Source: Actinoallomurus purpureus
GTDB taxonomy: Bacteria > Actinomycetota > Actinomycetes > Streptosporangiales > Streptosporangiaceae
Assembly: GCF_024055795.1 (NCBI RefSeq)
Contig: NZ_JAMXMY010000032.1
Location: 1-64,000 of the forward strand
Direction: 5' to 3'
Length of the DNA stretch: 64,000 nt
A program made the translations under genes and the position numbers. Positions 42,726 to 50,788 of the stretch are shown piece after piece. How positions within the stretch are numbered: the stretch's first letter is position 1; every line of letters starts with the position of its first letter. Under the pieces are notes generated by a model. The model saw nothing but the letters and a program-made list of their open reading frames with translations. It was not told the origin of the DNA and made no database searches.

Positions 42726-43484
42726 GTGAAGTTCGATGACGTCGTCGGGCTGCTGACCATCACGACGGTGTCAGTGTGCGCCGTCGCCGCCATCGGGACG
42801 CGGTGGAAGAAGCGTGTGCCGCTCGGCCTGGGAGTGCGCCACGGTGCGGTCTCCGAGCTGACGACCGGTCTGGTGATCGGCACGTCGGTGATGACGCTTC
42901 TGTCATCGGCGCTGCTGGCCGCCGGACGGGGCCGAGTCGAGCACATCGGGATCGACGTGGAACGGCTCGGGCTCGGGTTCCTCGTGCTGGCCGTCGCGGC
43001 GCTCGGCGAGGAGGTGGTCTACCGCTCGCTGCTGCTGACCGGCCTGATCGTGCTCGTCCGCCGTCCCGTCGTCGCCCTGGCGTTGTCGGCAGCGCTGTTC
43101 GGGCTCGTCCATCTCACCGGCAGCCCCGACGCCACCGCGATCTCCCTCCTCAGCAACGCGATGGGCGGCGTGATGTACGGCGTGGCCTTCCTGCGCACCG
43201 GCCGGATCTGGATGCCCGTCGGTGTCCATTTCGCATGGAACTTCGTTCAGGGAACCTTGTTCGGCTTTCCCATCAGCGACGAGACCGCCTACAGCGGCGC
43301 GATCCTGCACCTCCGAATCGACCAGCACGACCGCTGGCTCGGAGGAGGCGCCTACGGACCAGAGGGCAGCATCCTTAGCTTGCTCGCACGCGGCGCCATC
43401 ATCGTCCTCATCCTCCTGGCGACCCGAGACCGCAACCCCGGAATCGGCCGTGTGGAAGACCGCGAGGTGAAAACGGAGAGATGA
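42726..43484 (+). CDS. CPBP-family intramembrane glutamic protease
   Basis: 252 residues; GTG after GGGGAG. Six to eight membrane spans with the Abi/CPBP motifs: E-E-V-V-Y-R (Glu95, Glu96, Arg100), F-G-L-V-H-L (His129) and H-F-A-W-N (His168, Asn172). Relatives include Rce1-type CAAX proteases and bacteriocin self-immunity proteins. The long polar loop after the last motif and the basic C-terminus are not typical. No partner gene is evident. Confidence 0.9.
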   Translation: MKFDDVVGLLTITTVSVCAVAAIGTRWKKRVPLGLGVRHGAVSELTTGLVIGTSVMTLLSSALLAAGRGRVEHIGIDVERLGLGFLVLAVAALGEEVVYRSLLLTGLIVLVRRPVVALALSAALFGLVHLTGSPDATAISLLSNAMGGVMYGVAFLRTGRIWMPVGVHFAWNFVQGTLFGFPISDETAYSGAILHLRIDQHDRWLGGGAYGPEGSILSLLARGAIIVLILLATRDRNPGIGRVEDREVKTER

Positions 43485-43497
43485 CTGGAGCCGGTGC

Positions 43498-43635
43498 TTA
43501 CGCATCATCCGGCGAGGTTGTGTCCCGAGCGACGATCGCAAGGGAGAAGTCGGCGACCTCGACGCAGTCTCCGCCCTCATGCGTACTGGCGGTACTCTTG
43601 CGCCACTGGATGGCCAGCAGGTCAGACGCGTTCAT
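43498..43635 (-). CDS. Short DUF397 protein, partner of the XRE at 43622
   Basis: 45 residues; start lies 14 bases inside the XRE gene's end, so translation is coupled. Core W-R-K-S-T-A-S-T and G-G-D-C-V-E-V-A-D is present, then a partial A-R-D-T-T-S-P-D-D end in place of the full RDSKDP-plus-helix half. Like the five at 21668-22219 it is a C-terminally shortened DUF397. Confidence 0.75.
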   Translation of the reverse strand: MNASDLLAIQWRKSTASTHEGGDCVEVADFSLAIVARDTTSPDDA

Positions 43636-44455
43636 AGCTCTCCATCACTTCTTTGATCAGGGCTCGCGACCGGACCACGTCAAGGGTGTGGCCTTGAATG
43701 AGATCCCAGGTTACGACCTTGAGCGCGACCCTGTCGTGTCCCTCCACGAGCTTGCCCTCCCCGGATGACTCGGTGTACACGACATCGGGCTTGTCGTCGA
43801 ATCCGAGAATGGTGAAGCCGCCCGCAAGTCCGGCGTAATACCCCACGCCATCGGGGACGACCTGGATCTTGACCTTGCTGTCCGCGTCACTGAGCTCGAG
43901 AAGGTGCGCGAGTTGTTCCCGCATGATCTCGCAGCTACCGACGGTCCGGCGGATCACTCCTTCATCAAGGATGAAGAAGACGTGCGGAGGATTTGCCTGG
44001 AAGAGGAGCTCCTTTCGCTTCATGCGTGCCGCGATCGCACTGTCGGCTAGGTCCGGGCTCAAGGTATAGCCCATGACCGCACGCGAGTATGCCTCGGTCT
44101 GGAACAGGCCCGTGATCAGCAGAGGCTCGAACTTCTGGATCTTCGAAGCCTGCTTTTCGAGCTCCACGTACTTCTCGAAGCCCGGCATAATCGTGGTGAG
44201 ATGGCGCGTGTCGTTAACCAGCTTCCAGAGCTTGTAGAACTGCTCACCGGCCACGAAAAAGGTATCGAGGTCTTGAGCGAACGCCTTCGATGGCATGTTC
44301 TTCGCCACCTCGATCTGGCCGACGTATTGGGGCGAGCATCCGAGCTTCTCGGCCAGTTCGTTCTTGCTCAGCTCGGCGGTGGAACGCCGCGTCTCTAGCG
44401 CGATGCCGAACGCGCGGATTGCTGGGGCTTCGTGTGGGTCACGCTGTGCTGCCAT
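43622..44455 (-). CDS. XRE-family regulator with DUF5753 domain (second locus)
   Basis: 277 residues. Helix-turn-helix about 25-80 (L-S-K-N-E-L-A-E-K-L-G-C-S-P-Q-Y-V), then DUF5753 with G-L-F-Q-T-E-A-Y-S-R-A-V-M and G-Y-Y-A-G-L-A-G-G-F-T. Same architecture as the protein at 20841. Divergent from the small W-motif gene at 44624, and overlapping a short DUF397 gene. A fragment of a close relative lies at 46480-46516. Confidence 0.93.
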   Translation of the reverse strand: MAAQRDPHEAPAIRAFGIALETRRSTAELSKNELAEKLGCSPQYVGQIEVAKNMPSKAFAQDLDTFFVAGEQFYKLWKLVNDTRHLTTIMPGFEKYVELEKQASKIQKFEPLLITGLFQTEAYSRAVMGYTLSPDLADSAIAARMKRKELLFQANPPHVFFILDEGVIRRTVGSCEIMREQLAHLLELSDADSKVKIQVVPDGVGYYAGLAGGFTILGFDDKPDVVYTESSGEGKLVEGHDRVALKVVTWDLIQGHTLDVVRSRALIKEVMESYERV

Positions 44456-44623
44456 CGGGGGATCTCCGGAGGTAGGTGGCGAAATCAGTCGGTGTGCCTG
44501 CCGATCAAGCTTGCATGGTTCGCGTCAGGTTCCGCTGCGGTAGCCGGTGGTTCATGGCGCAACGTAACGCGCCTTGTGAGTGTTGTCACCGAAATCGCAA
44601 CGACAAATCAACGGGGGTCAGTC

Positions 44624-44920
44624 GTGAAACCGCACACATCGGCACATATTCGCGGGTACGCGAAGTGGTTGGCCCAGGAATGTCAGGCGGCAGGGCTCGC
44701 CGCTGAGCAGTACGGCGCCGACATACTCGTTCGGGGAACGAGCGACCACCTCAACGAGAGCATCACCTGCAAACCGGACGCGCAGGGGCATGTCCGCTGG
44801 CACTGGTCCTGGGGCGTGCCGATCGGTCACTTGGACGACTCCTCTCGGCTGCTCGACGTCGACGACGTCGAGGAGCTGGTTCGGTCGATCAAGAGCGTCG
44901 TCGCGATTCCGCCTCGGTGA
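44624..44920 (+). CDS. Small protein with C-K-P-D-x2-G-x3-W-x-W motif, divergent from XRE
   Basis: 98 residues; GTG after GGGGG. Contains I-T-C-K-P-D-A-Q-G-H-V-R-W-H-W-S-W-G-V-P-I, the same C-[KR]-P-D pattern as the 20325-20684 protein, and occupies the same place, divergent from an XRE-DUF5753 gene. A conserved companion of these modules; function unknown. Confidence 0.72.
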   Translation: MKPHTSAHIRGYAKWLAQECQAAGLAAEQYGADILVRGTSDHLNESITCKPDAQGHVRWHWSWGVPIGHLDDSSRLLDVDDVEELVRSIKSVVAIPPR

Positions 44921-44931
44921 ATGGAGTGACG

Positions 44932-45297
44932 ATGACGACACCCGAAGATCGGCTCATGCGCTCGCTTTCCACGCTTCGCGCACTAATCGACTCATTGACG
45001 ACGGCGCGCTCCCCTTCGGCGGCCAACGAGCTGCTTCAGCTTGATTTCCTCGTCCGGAAGTATCCGGCCGCGGCGTGGAAGAGCCTGCAGCTCCAGCAGC
45101 GGGCTCGTACCGACCTGCCGGCGCCTCCGGGGTGGTCACCGACGCCGGACGTCGACGGGCTTCCGCTCTGGCAGTGGGCCGGCGGCCAGGTCTGCGTGGC
45201 GACCGGTGACGTCGACCAGCTCCGGTTCCTCGGCGTGGCCCTGGCACGCTTCGATCAGATGACCGCCGAAGAACTCCACGCCTACCTGCGAGGCTGA
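44932..45297 (+). CDS. Hypothetical protein downstream of the W-motif gene
   Basis: 121 residues from ATG 44932, chosen for GGAG five bases before; a GTG at 44917 overlapping the previous stop is possible. Helical N-terminal half, then a P-L-W-Q-W-A-G-G-Q-V-C-V segment. No family recognised. It forms a two-gene operon with 44624, parallel to the two-gene operon at the other XRE locus, though the second genes are not obviously alike. Confidence 0.65.
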   Translation: MTTPEDRLMRSLSTLRALIDSLTTARSPSAANELLQLDFLVRKYPAAAWKSLQLQQRARTDLPAPPGWSPTPDVDGLPLWQWAGGQVCVATGDVDQLRFLGVALARFDQMTAEELHAYLRG

Positions 45298-45354
45298 CCT
45301 GGGCGCTCCCGGCGCGATAGGACGCGCCGCGCCGCATACCGACGACGTTCCTCG

Positions 45355-45954
45355 TCAGGGGGTCGGCGGAGGAAGCGGTGCGATCTCCCGTGCGAAGTAG
45401 TCGAGCAACGGCTCGGCAGCGGCGTACAGGTCGGCGACTTCCCTGCCGGCCTCCGCGATTACCTCCGGATCGTCGAGTCGACGAGCGCCGTAGGCCGTTC
45501 CGTCCGCGTCGTACAGGACTTCGAACAGTACGCGGTCACCGAGGATCACGATCTCCGGCAACAAACGATCGGCCTCCAGGTGCCGCACTCTGGGCGCATC
45601 GATAACCCGCAAATCCTCACCCGCCCCAGCGAGGAGCCGGAAGTACTGCATCTCCCACTGAAGGTACGGTGTGACCGGGCGCTCAACCACCCGCAACCGG
45701 CGCGATTCCACCCCGAGACTGTCGTCTTCCGCTACCTTCGCCCTCACAGCGTCGCGTTCACGCTCATTAAGTTCAAGGGTGCGGTCCCAGTCGCCAGCCG
45801 CGAAAGCTTCCCAGCTCGGAACCCCGGGCTCCCGGAAAGTTTGGCGCCGCTCCAGCTTCCAGAAGGTGATCTGTTTATACGCCTCGTCATAGGCATCTGA
45901 ATAGGCGGCTAGATCCAGTTCGAGGCCAGGAAGGTCGACTATACGATCAAGCAT
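45355..45954 (-). CDS. DUF6879-family protein
   Basis: 199 residues, soluble. R-R-Q-T-F-R-E-P-G and the long segment with Y-L-Q-W-E-M-Q-Y-F and F-E-V-L-Y-D-A-D-G-T are typical of actinomycete DUF6879 proteins, which often sit beside XRE/DUF397 genes. Function unknown. It overlaps the 45947 gene by eight bases, so the two are co-translated. Confidence 0.78.
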   Translation of the reverse strand: MLDRIVDLPGLELDLAAYSDAYDEAYKQITFWKLERRQTFREPGVPSWEAFAAGDWDRTLELNERERDAVRAKVAEDDSLGVESRRLRVVERPVTPYLQWEMQYFRLLAGAGEDLRVIDAPRVRHLEADRLLPEIVILGDRVLFEVLYDADGTAYGARRLDDPEVIAEAGREVADLYAAAEPLLDYFAREIAPLPPPTP

Positions 45955-46216
45955 CAGGCATTTCCGGTTTAGCCGAAACGGCCATATTCCGCGGAATCAC
46001 GACTAGGCGTTCGTTGACTCCGACGGATACGTCGCTTGGCAAGCGATCGGCGAATGCCTCAGTCATGTCCGTTCCGACGATAGCGATATCGCCGCTGCTC
46101 AGCTCCCATATGTCCGGACAGGTCTTGCCCTGGCTGGTGTTGCCCAACTCTGCCGCAGATTTCCCTAGTCGCCGCACGAACGTGGCGCGAGAGTCCGCCG
46201 TCCACCGTTGAGTCAT
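45947..46216 (-). CDS. Small partner of the DUF6879 protein
   Basis: 89 residues. Central S-Q-G-K-T-C-P-D-I-W-E-L and G-D-I-A-I-V-G-T-D-M segments, then V-V-I-P-R. Small proteins of this type with a C-P-D-[IV]-[WY] motif usually precede DUF6879 genes. First gene of the pair. Function unknown. Confidence 0.7.
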   Translation of the reverse strand: MTQRWTADSRATFVRRLGKSAAELGNTSQGKTCPDIWELSSGDIAIVGTDMTEAFADRLPSDVSVGVNERLVVIPRNMAVSAKPEMPDA

Positions 46217-46794
46217 CGCCGCCCCTCACCTCCGCTGCCCGCAGGATCCCACCGGATGCCCAGTCTGCAAGGCAAGCGGTTCGCCGAAATCCAAGTTGTA
46301 TGCGCCGAAATTGATCTAGATGCGGGTGCTGCCACGGCCAAGGAGACGTTTAGCCAGCGTAGGGCCACGTGAGTGCTGTCCGTACGCAAGTCCGGCAATT
46401 AGCTAAACCGGAATCGATTCAGAAGGAGAGTCGTCGCCCCCGTCTACCGCAACGACACGGTCAAGGTCATCATCGCCTTGGTGAAGCCGCCCGCAAGGCC
46501 GGCGTAATAGCCCACAGCACCCGGGGTGTCCATTCTCGGGGTTGACCCGTCATCAGGCTGCTGGGGGTATCACAGTCCGGCGATGTCGATGTCGTGGCCC
46601 CGTACGGTGCCTCGATGGCGGCCTTCCAGTGCGAACTGTCCGGCATGAAGTCCGAGTGGATCGCGCAGGTCTATGCCCATCGCATGACCACCGCCTGACG
46701 TACCCGTACGGCCAGCGGACACCCGGTGCGGACAGCACGCGCATGGCCCGCACCGGACCGCCGCCCTTACTCCATTCGAACGGAGCGCCATCCT
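46217..46794. other. 578-base decayed region
   Basis: No intact gene is supported. It holds an XRE fragment (46480-46516) and, on the plus strand at about 46575-46698, a frame ending in F-Q-C-E-L-S-G-M-K-S-E-W-I-A-Q-V-Y-A-H that looks like the tail of a lost protein I cannot identify. A 61-codon minus-strand frame at 46213-46398 is not convincing. Confidence 0.5.
46480..46516 (-). pseudogene. Fragment of an XRE-DUF5753 gene
   Basis: The minus strand encodes G-Y-Y-A-G-L-A-G-G-F-T, identical to a stretch of the DUF5753 domain in the 43622-44455 protein, and the DNA nearly matches over about 37 bases. Flanks do not match. A remnant of a third XRE locus or of a duplication. Confidence 0.7.
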
Positions 46795-47706
46795 GTGGAC
46801 ACCGCTCTCAACGCCGACCTGCTCTCCGACCTCTGCCAGGCCGCCGGACTGCCCCTCCCGCAGAGGGAGCAGATACGGGTCTGGTCGATGTCCGGCGTGG
46901 AACGCCTTACCTTCCCCAACGGCACCACCACCGTCTTCAAATACGCCACCGAGCCGTTCACCCGCGAGGATCAGGCCCTCAGGCTCGCCACCAGGCATGG
47001 TCTTCCTGTGCCTGAAGTGATCGCGTCCACGGTCACGGGTGGCTGGCTCGGCATGCTGCTGGAAGACCTCGGCCCCACGTTTCGCGACGCGGACGACCGA
47101 GATGGCGTCGCCGCCGCCGTCGTCCTGCACCGCGCCGACAGCGCCGCCGAGCTGCCGATACTGGACGAGGAGGCCTTGCGCGCCCTGCCCAACCGAGCTC
47201 TGAGGCATCTCCACGGACTCCAGGAAGCCGGACGCTGGCAGAACACGACCGCCATCGGAGAGGCATTGACCCGGATCGCCGACGCCGCCGAGCAACGCGC
47301 CGGGGGCACCCGCATCGCCCCGTACGGCTGGGTGCACTCCGAGTTCCATCCCACCAGCATCCACATCGGCGAGCGAGGCCGGCACCTGCTGGACTTCGCC
47401 CGCGCGTTCACCGGGCCGGGACTGCTGGACCTGGCCAGCTGGTACGGCACCGTGGACGAGCCCGAACCGGCCCGCGTGCGAACGCTCATCGAGTCGTACG
47501 TCGACGCGGGCGGCCACCCCGACGCGCTGGCCGAGCGTGGCGGCCTGCAAGCCGAAGCATGGGCACTCGGCTGGCATCGGATCTGGGCGGTCGAATGGTT
47601 CATGGAACAGGCCATCTGCTGGATCAACGACCCCGACACCGACCCCGCTTACGTGAAGGTCGTGCACCGGCACCTGGACGACGCGGAGCGCCTGCTGGAG
47701 GCATAG
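46795..47706 (+). CDS. Phosphotransferase (aminoglycoside-phosphotransferase fold)
   Basis: 303 residues; GTG with GGAG nine bases before. Kinase-like N-lobe (V-F-K-Y-A-T with candidate ATP Lys), the E-D-L-G hinge and a catalytic loop V-H-S-E-F-H-P-T-S. The Brenner-type H-x-D position holds Glu instead of Asp. Then L-L-D-F-A-R as the metal-binding Asp. The Glu is a conservative change; activity may persist. Substrate unknown; a resistance role cannot be claimed. Confidence 0.8.
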   Translation: MDTALNADLLSDLCQAAGLPLPQREQIRVWSMSGVERLTFPNGTTTVFKYATEPFTREDQALRLATRHGLPVPEVIASTVTGGWLGMLLEDLGPTFRDADDRDGVAAAVVLHRADSAAELPILDEEALRALPNRALRHLHGLQEAGRWQNTTAIGEALTRIADAAEQRAGGTRIAPYGWVHSEFHPTSIHIGERGRHLLDFARAFTGPGLLDLASWYGTVDEPEPARVRTLIESYVDAGGHPDALAERGGLQAEAWALGWHRIWAVEWFMEQAICWINDPDTDPAYVKVVHRHLDDAERLLEA

Positions 47707-47801
47707 ATGCGTCGACGCACGCCATCGCAGCTGTTTGTACTCGGCTCTTTCGAAGTTACTCTGTGCGTCTTGATCAGCGGCACTGGGATTCGGGTGGGCT
47801 G

Positions 47802-48323
47802 GTGGACAGGGTTCTCATCGCGGGCATTTCGGGAGCCGGCAAGACGACGCTCGCGCGGTGGCTGTCCGAACAGCACGGCCTGCCCCGCTACGAGCTGGAC
47901 GCGCTGCACCATGGACCGGGCTGGGTCAAACGCCCGGCGTTCGAGTCGGACGTGAAGGAGTTCAGCGCGCGGGATCGCTGGGTGACGGAGGACCAGTACC
48001 ACCGGGCGCTCGGCGACCTGCTGTGGGAACGCGCCGATACGGTCGTCTGGCTCGACCTGCCCCGGCGCACGGTGATGTGGCGGGTCGTGCGGCGTTCCAT
48101 CGTCCGCTCCGTCACGCGACGGCCGTTGTGGAACGGCAACCGGGAGAGCTTCCGCGACTGGCTCGACGCCGACCACCCCATCCGGTGGGCGTGGTCGCAG
48201 TACGACCGCAGAAGGAGAGAGACCGCGGAACGCGCCGCCCGCCACCCCGCCGTCACCGTTGTCCACCTGCGCACGGCCCGCCAGGCCCGCCGCTGGCTCA
48301 GCGAGGCAGGCCAACGCGGCTGA
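47802..48323 (+). CDS. P-loop kinase, adenylate-kinase/FlaR-like (topology modulation type)
   Basis: 173 residues from GTG 47802. Walker A G-I-S-G-A-G-K-T-T at 8-16, E-L-D-A-L-H-H-G-P-G-W (substrate-binding region), V-V-W-L-D-L-P for Walker B and basic C-terminal helices. This group is labelled adenylate kinase-like or topology modulation protein; the true substrate is not known. Its start codes V-D-R-V-L-I-A-G; no strong ribosome site. Confidence 0.85.
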   Translation: MDRVLIAGISGAGKTTLARWLSEQHGLPRYELDALHHGPGWVKRPAFESDVKEFSARDRWVTEDQYHRALGDLLWERADTVVWLDLPRRTVMWRVVRRSIVRSVTRRPLWNGNRESFRDWLDADHPIRWAWSQYDRRRRETAERAARHPAVTVVHLRTARQARRWLSEAGQRG

Positions 48324-48353
48324 TCAATCGCTGAAAGGGCCGCGTGAGATGAA

Positions 48354-48722
48354 TCAGCCGAAGACATCCTCGAGGGACGTCGCTCGCACGGCTCGGTCCA
48401 CCCAGAATTCGAGATAGCCCAGCTCCGCGCACGTCTCAATGCGCTCACGAACGTCTTTCGGGACGTCGATCTCGTGGGCGGCCAGAACCGCCAGAAGAGC
48501 ACGAGTCCATCCCTTCCGCAGGCCCTCCATTGCACCCTCCGTCCATCCCTCTGCCCACCCTGTCGCCTTACCGTGCCCGAAATGTGCACGCGCAAAAGGG
48601 CTGTAGACGGGCCACTTGCCAGGCACGATTTCCTCCATGATGCGTCGGACCGCCGAGGCGGTCATATGTAAAGCAGCCTCATGACTGCAGCGCGAATGCC
48701 GAGAGCACCGGTTGTCCGTCAA
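48354..48722 (-). pseudogene. Decapitated paralogue of the PD-(D/E)XK protein
   Basis: The last ~100 residues parallel the C-terminal region of the 48771-49619 protein (A-V-R-R-I-M-E-E-I-V, W-P-V-Y-S-P-F-A-R-A-H-F-G, then V-F-G at the end). The nuclease core (D...E-x-Q) is absent and the first 20 residues are unrelated. A W-x-E-G repeat insert lengthens the middle. A 5'-truncated duplicate, possibly still translated from ATG 48722 but without catalytic domain. Confidence 0.72.
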
Positions 48723-48735
48723 CGGCGGTGATCGG

Positions 48736-48760
48736 CAGCGACGAGCACCGCTCGTCGCTG
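48736..48760. terminator. Terminator hairpin after the nuclease gene
   Basis: Eleven-base perfect stem CAGCGACGAGC / GCTCGTCGCTG with a three-base loop, just past the stop of the minus-strand gene at 48771. Confidence 0.7.
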
Positions 48761-48770
48761 AAAGTGCGGC

Positions 48771-49619
48771 TCAGCCGAACAGCTCGTCGACGCTCTGGAC
48801 GACCCCGGCCTTCTTGAGCCACACGTCGAGCTCTTGAAGGTCCGTGCACGCATTGATGCGAGCACGAGCGCTCGCCGGAACCTCGATGCCCCGCGCTTCC
48901 AGAACCGTCAGAACGGCGTGAACTTCTCCTTCTGCCTTGCCGCGGCCAAAGTGTTGCTTTGCGAAGGGGCTGTAGACGGGCCAGGACGTAGAAGACACGA
49001 GCTCCTCCAGGATGCGTCGGACCGCCGCTGCGGCCATGTTGTAAGCGTACTCAAGGTACTGCGGAGCGTTATCGGGCTCTATCACTTCGAGCGCGTTGAC
49101 GAACGCCTTCAGCACTGACTCCTGCCGACCGTGCATCATCACGCCCATCGCGGCAAGCTCGGGGTGGGCCGCGGCCTCGGCAGGGTCGGTGATGATCGGC
49201 ACGTCGTTCGGGCCGAGCACCACGGCCCGGAAGACGTAACCGGGCAGTTCGGTCGCGATCGGCTCTGCGTAGTACGCCGCCGCGTCCGGGTCGGGGCACA
49301 CGCAGAGCACGGTCACCGGCCGACGCAGCATCAGCCACAGCTGCGCGGCGTACCGGGGGAGCTGGCGTCGCTTTGACTCGGTCTTTTCCTGCTGGACTTC
49401 CATGATGATCCCGTGCAGCGTCGCCTGCGGAGGACCCACCGTGATCACTGTGTCCGGCTGGAAGTCCTTCGACGGCCGGTCGTTGAAGTCGTTCGACTCC
49501 ACTTGCACCGACGCGGCCTCGGGGACATCGACGCCCTTCAGCTCGCGAAGAACCTCGACGGCGAACTCGGGGTGCCTGCGGAACATCTCGTTGATCGTGT
49601 CATGTCGGGGGGACGGCAT
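48771..49619 (-). CDS. PD-(D/E)XK nuclease-like protein (Rpn-like)
   Basis: 282 residues. Core pattern F-Q-P-D (Asp56), then I-I-M-E-V-Q (Glu74, Gln76) preceded by a strand, as in Rpn/PD-(D/E)XK nucleases with an E-x-Q variant. A beta-alpha segment with P-V-T-V-L-C-V-C-P-D follows, then a helical C-terminus (W-P-V-Y-S-P-F-A-K-Q-H-F-G-R-G-K). It could be a DNA-acting enzyme related to recombination-promoting nucleases; these families often occur as multiple copies. A truncated paralogue sits immediately downstream. Confidence 0.72.
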   Translation of the reverse strand: MPSPRHDTINEMFRRHPEFAVEVLRELKGVDVPEAASVQVESNDFNDRPSKDFQPDTVITVGPPQATLHGIIMEVQQEKTESKRRQLPRYAAQLWLMLRRPVTVLCVCPDPDAAAYYAEPIATELPGYVFRAVVLGPNDVPIITDPAEAAAHPELAAMGVMMHGRQESVLKAFVNALEVIEPDNAPQYLEYAYNMAAAAVRRILEELVSSTSWPVYSPFAKQHFGRGKAEGEVHAVLTVLEARGIEVPASARARINACTDLQELDVWLKKAGVVQSVDELFG

Positions 49620-49709
49620 GTCACGTAAAGCTACAGCACCATCGCTCTAAGTAAAGGTGATTTTCGAACTTCGGTTCGAGCGAGTTCCAAAGACGACGCC
49701 GCGCAGGGG

Positions 49710-50561
49710 TCAGAACATGACGGACATGAAGGTGTCGACGTCGCGGAAGCCGACGCGGCGGTAGGCGGCGCGGGCCGGGGTGTTGAAGTCGTTGACGTAC
49801 AGCGTCACCGCTGGTGCGATGCTCCGCAGCGCCTCGGCGACGACGGCGGCCATGCCGTGCACGGCGTACCGCCGCCCGCGCAGGTCGGGGTGGACCCACA
49901 CGCCCTGCACCTGGCAGGCGTACGGGGTGACGGCGCCGATCTCGGCCTTGAAGACCACGCGGTCGTTCTCGATGCGGGCGAAGGCTCGCCGGGTGCGGAT
50001 GAGCTCGGCCACGCGGGCGCGGTACAGCACTCCCCCGTCGCCCGCCTGCGGCGAGACTCCGACCTCCTCGGTGAACATCGCGACGCAGGCCGGATAGAGG
50101 ATGTCGAAGTCGTTCATGGTGACGCGGCGGACGGCCGGGTCGGGTTCGATGGTGGGCGGCGACACCGTCGACATCACCGGCTGCGCGGCGCGGATGGCCC
50201 GCGGCGACCCCCAGAAGGGGCGCAGGGCGTTCCACATCTCGGTGACCGCGGGCACCGGGCCGACGATCGAGGAGCAGCGGCGCCCCTGGGAGCGGGCCCG
50301 GTCGGCGAAGTGCCGCGCCGCCTCGCGGTCGGCCGCGACCGGGACGAGGTTCGCGCCGGAGTAGCAGAGGGAGGTCAGGCGGCCGCCTCGGTGGAATCCC
50401 CACACCTCGGCGCCGAGGCGGCTCGGGTCGACGCCGGCACCGTACACGCGTGAGCCGACGAAGACGTTGGAGACCGGGTCGGTGTCGAGGATCTCCATGA
50501 CCGCGTCACGGTGGCGGTCGTCCAGGAGGCGCACCGGAGACGTGCGCAGCATTGGACTCAC
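49710..50561 (-). CDS. GNAT acetyltransferase with N-terminal DUF4081 domain
   Basis: 283 residues from GTG 50561 (GGGGAG site); longer in-frame starts are unsupported. N-terminal DUF4081 domain about 1-150 (L-D-T-D-P-V-S-N-V-F-V-G-S-R-V), C-terminal GNAT with V-Q-G-V-W-V-H-P-D-L-R-G-R-R-Y as acetyl-CoA loop and N-D-F-N-T-P-A-R-A-A-Y-R-R-V-G-F. The mycobacterial homologue (Rv2867c) lies directly after gcpE/ispG; here ispG is 7 kb away. Substrate unknown. Confidence 0.88.
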   Translation of the reverse strand: MSPMLRTSPVRLLDDRHRDAVMEILDTDPVSNVFVGSRVYGAGVDPSRLGAEVWGFHRGGRLTSLCYSGANLVPVAADREAARHFADRARSQGRRCSSIVGPVPAVTEMWNALRPFWGSPRAIRAAQPVMSTVSPPTIEPDPAVRRVTMNDFDILYPACVAMFTEEVGVSPQAGDGGVLYRARVAELIRTRRAFARIENDRVVFKAEIGAVTPYACQVQGVWVHPDLRGRRYAVHGMAAVVAEALRSIAPAVTLYVNDFNTPARAAYRRVGFRDVDTFMSVMF

Positions 50562-50711
50562 GTTGTCTCCCCGCCTGGCGTTCCGGCGTGTGAGCCGGAT
50601 CGCCGGGCCGACACGTTCGCTCCGCTCACCCTTGTAAGGGTAAGGGAGGATCGCGCCAAGATCGGTAACCAGGTGCGGCACGCCGCGTCCGGGGGCACGC
50701 TACCGGACACG

Positions 50712-50741
50712 GAGGACCCCCGGCCGGAGCCGGGGGTCCTC
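50712..50741. terminator. Terminator hairpin of the first Tap-like gene
   Basis: Thirteen-base perfect stem GAGGACCCCCGGC / GCCGGGGGTCCTC with a four-base loop, beyond the stop of the minus-strand gene at 50789. Confidence 0.8.
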
Positions 50742-50788
50742 ACGGGCGAGTCCCGATCAGCGGGCTCGCGGGTCACCGTGCCGTGGGG

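Noticed and set aside
43498-46216. Prophage or integrative element around the XRE genes
   Set aside because: No integrase, structural phage gene, attachment-site repeat or tRNA end was found; the XRE genes are of the DUF5753 type, not phage repressors.
46213-46398. Minus-strand gene of 61 codons
   Set aside because: No ribosome site, no motif; it lies in decayed DNA upstream of the DUF6879 pair.
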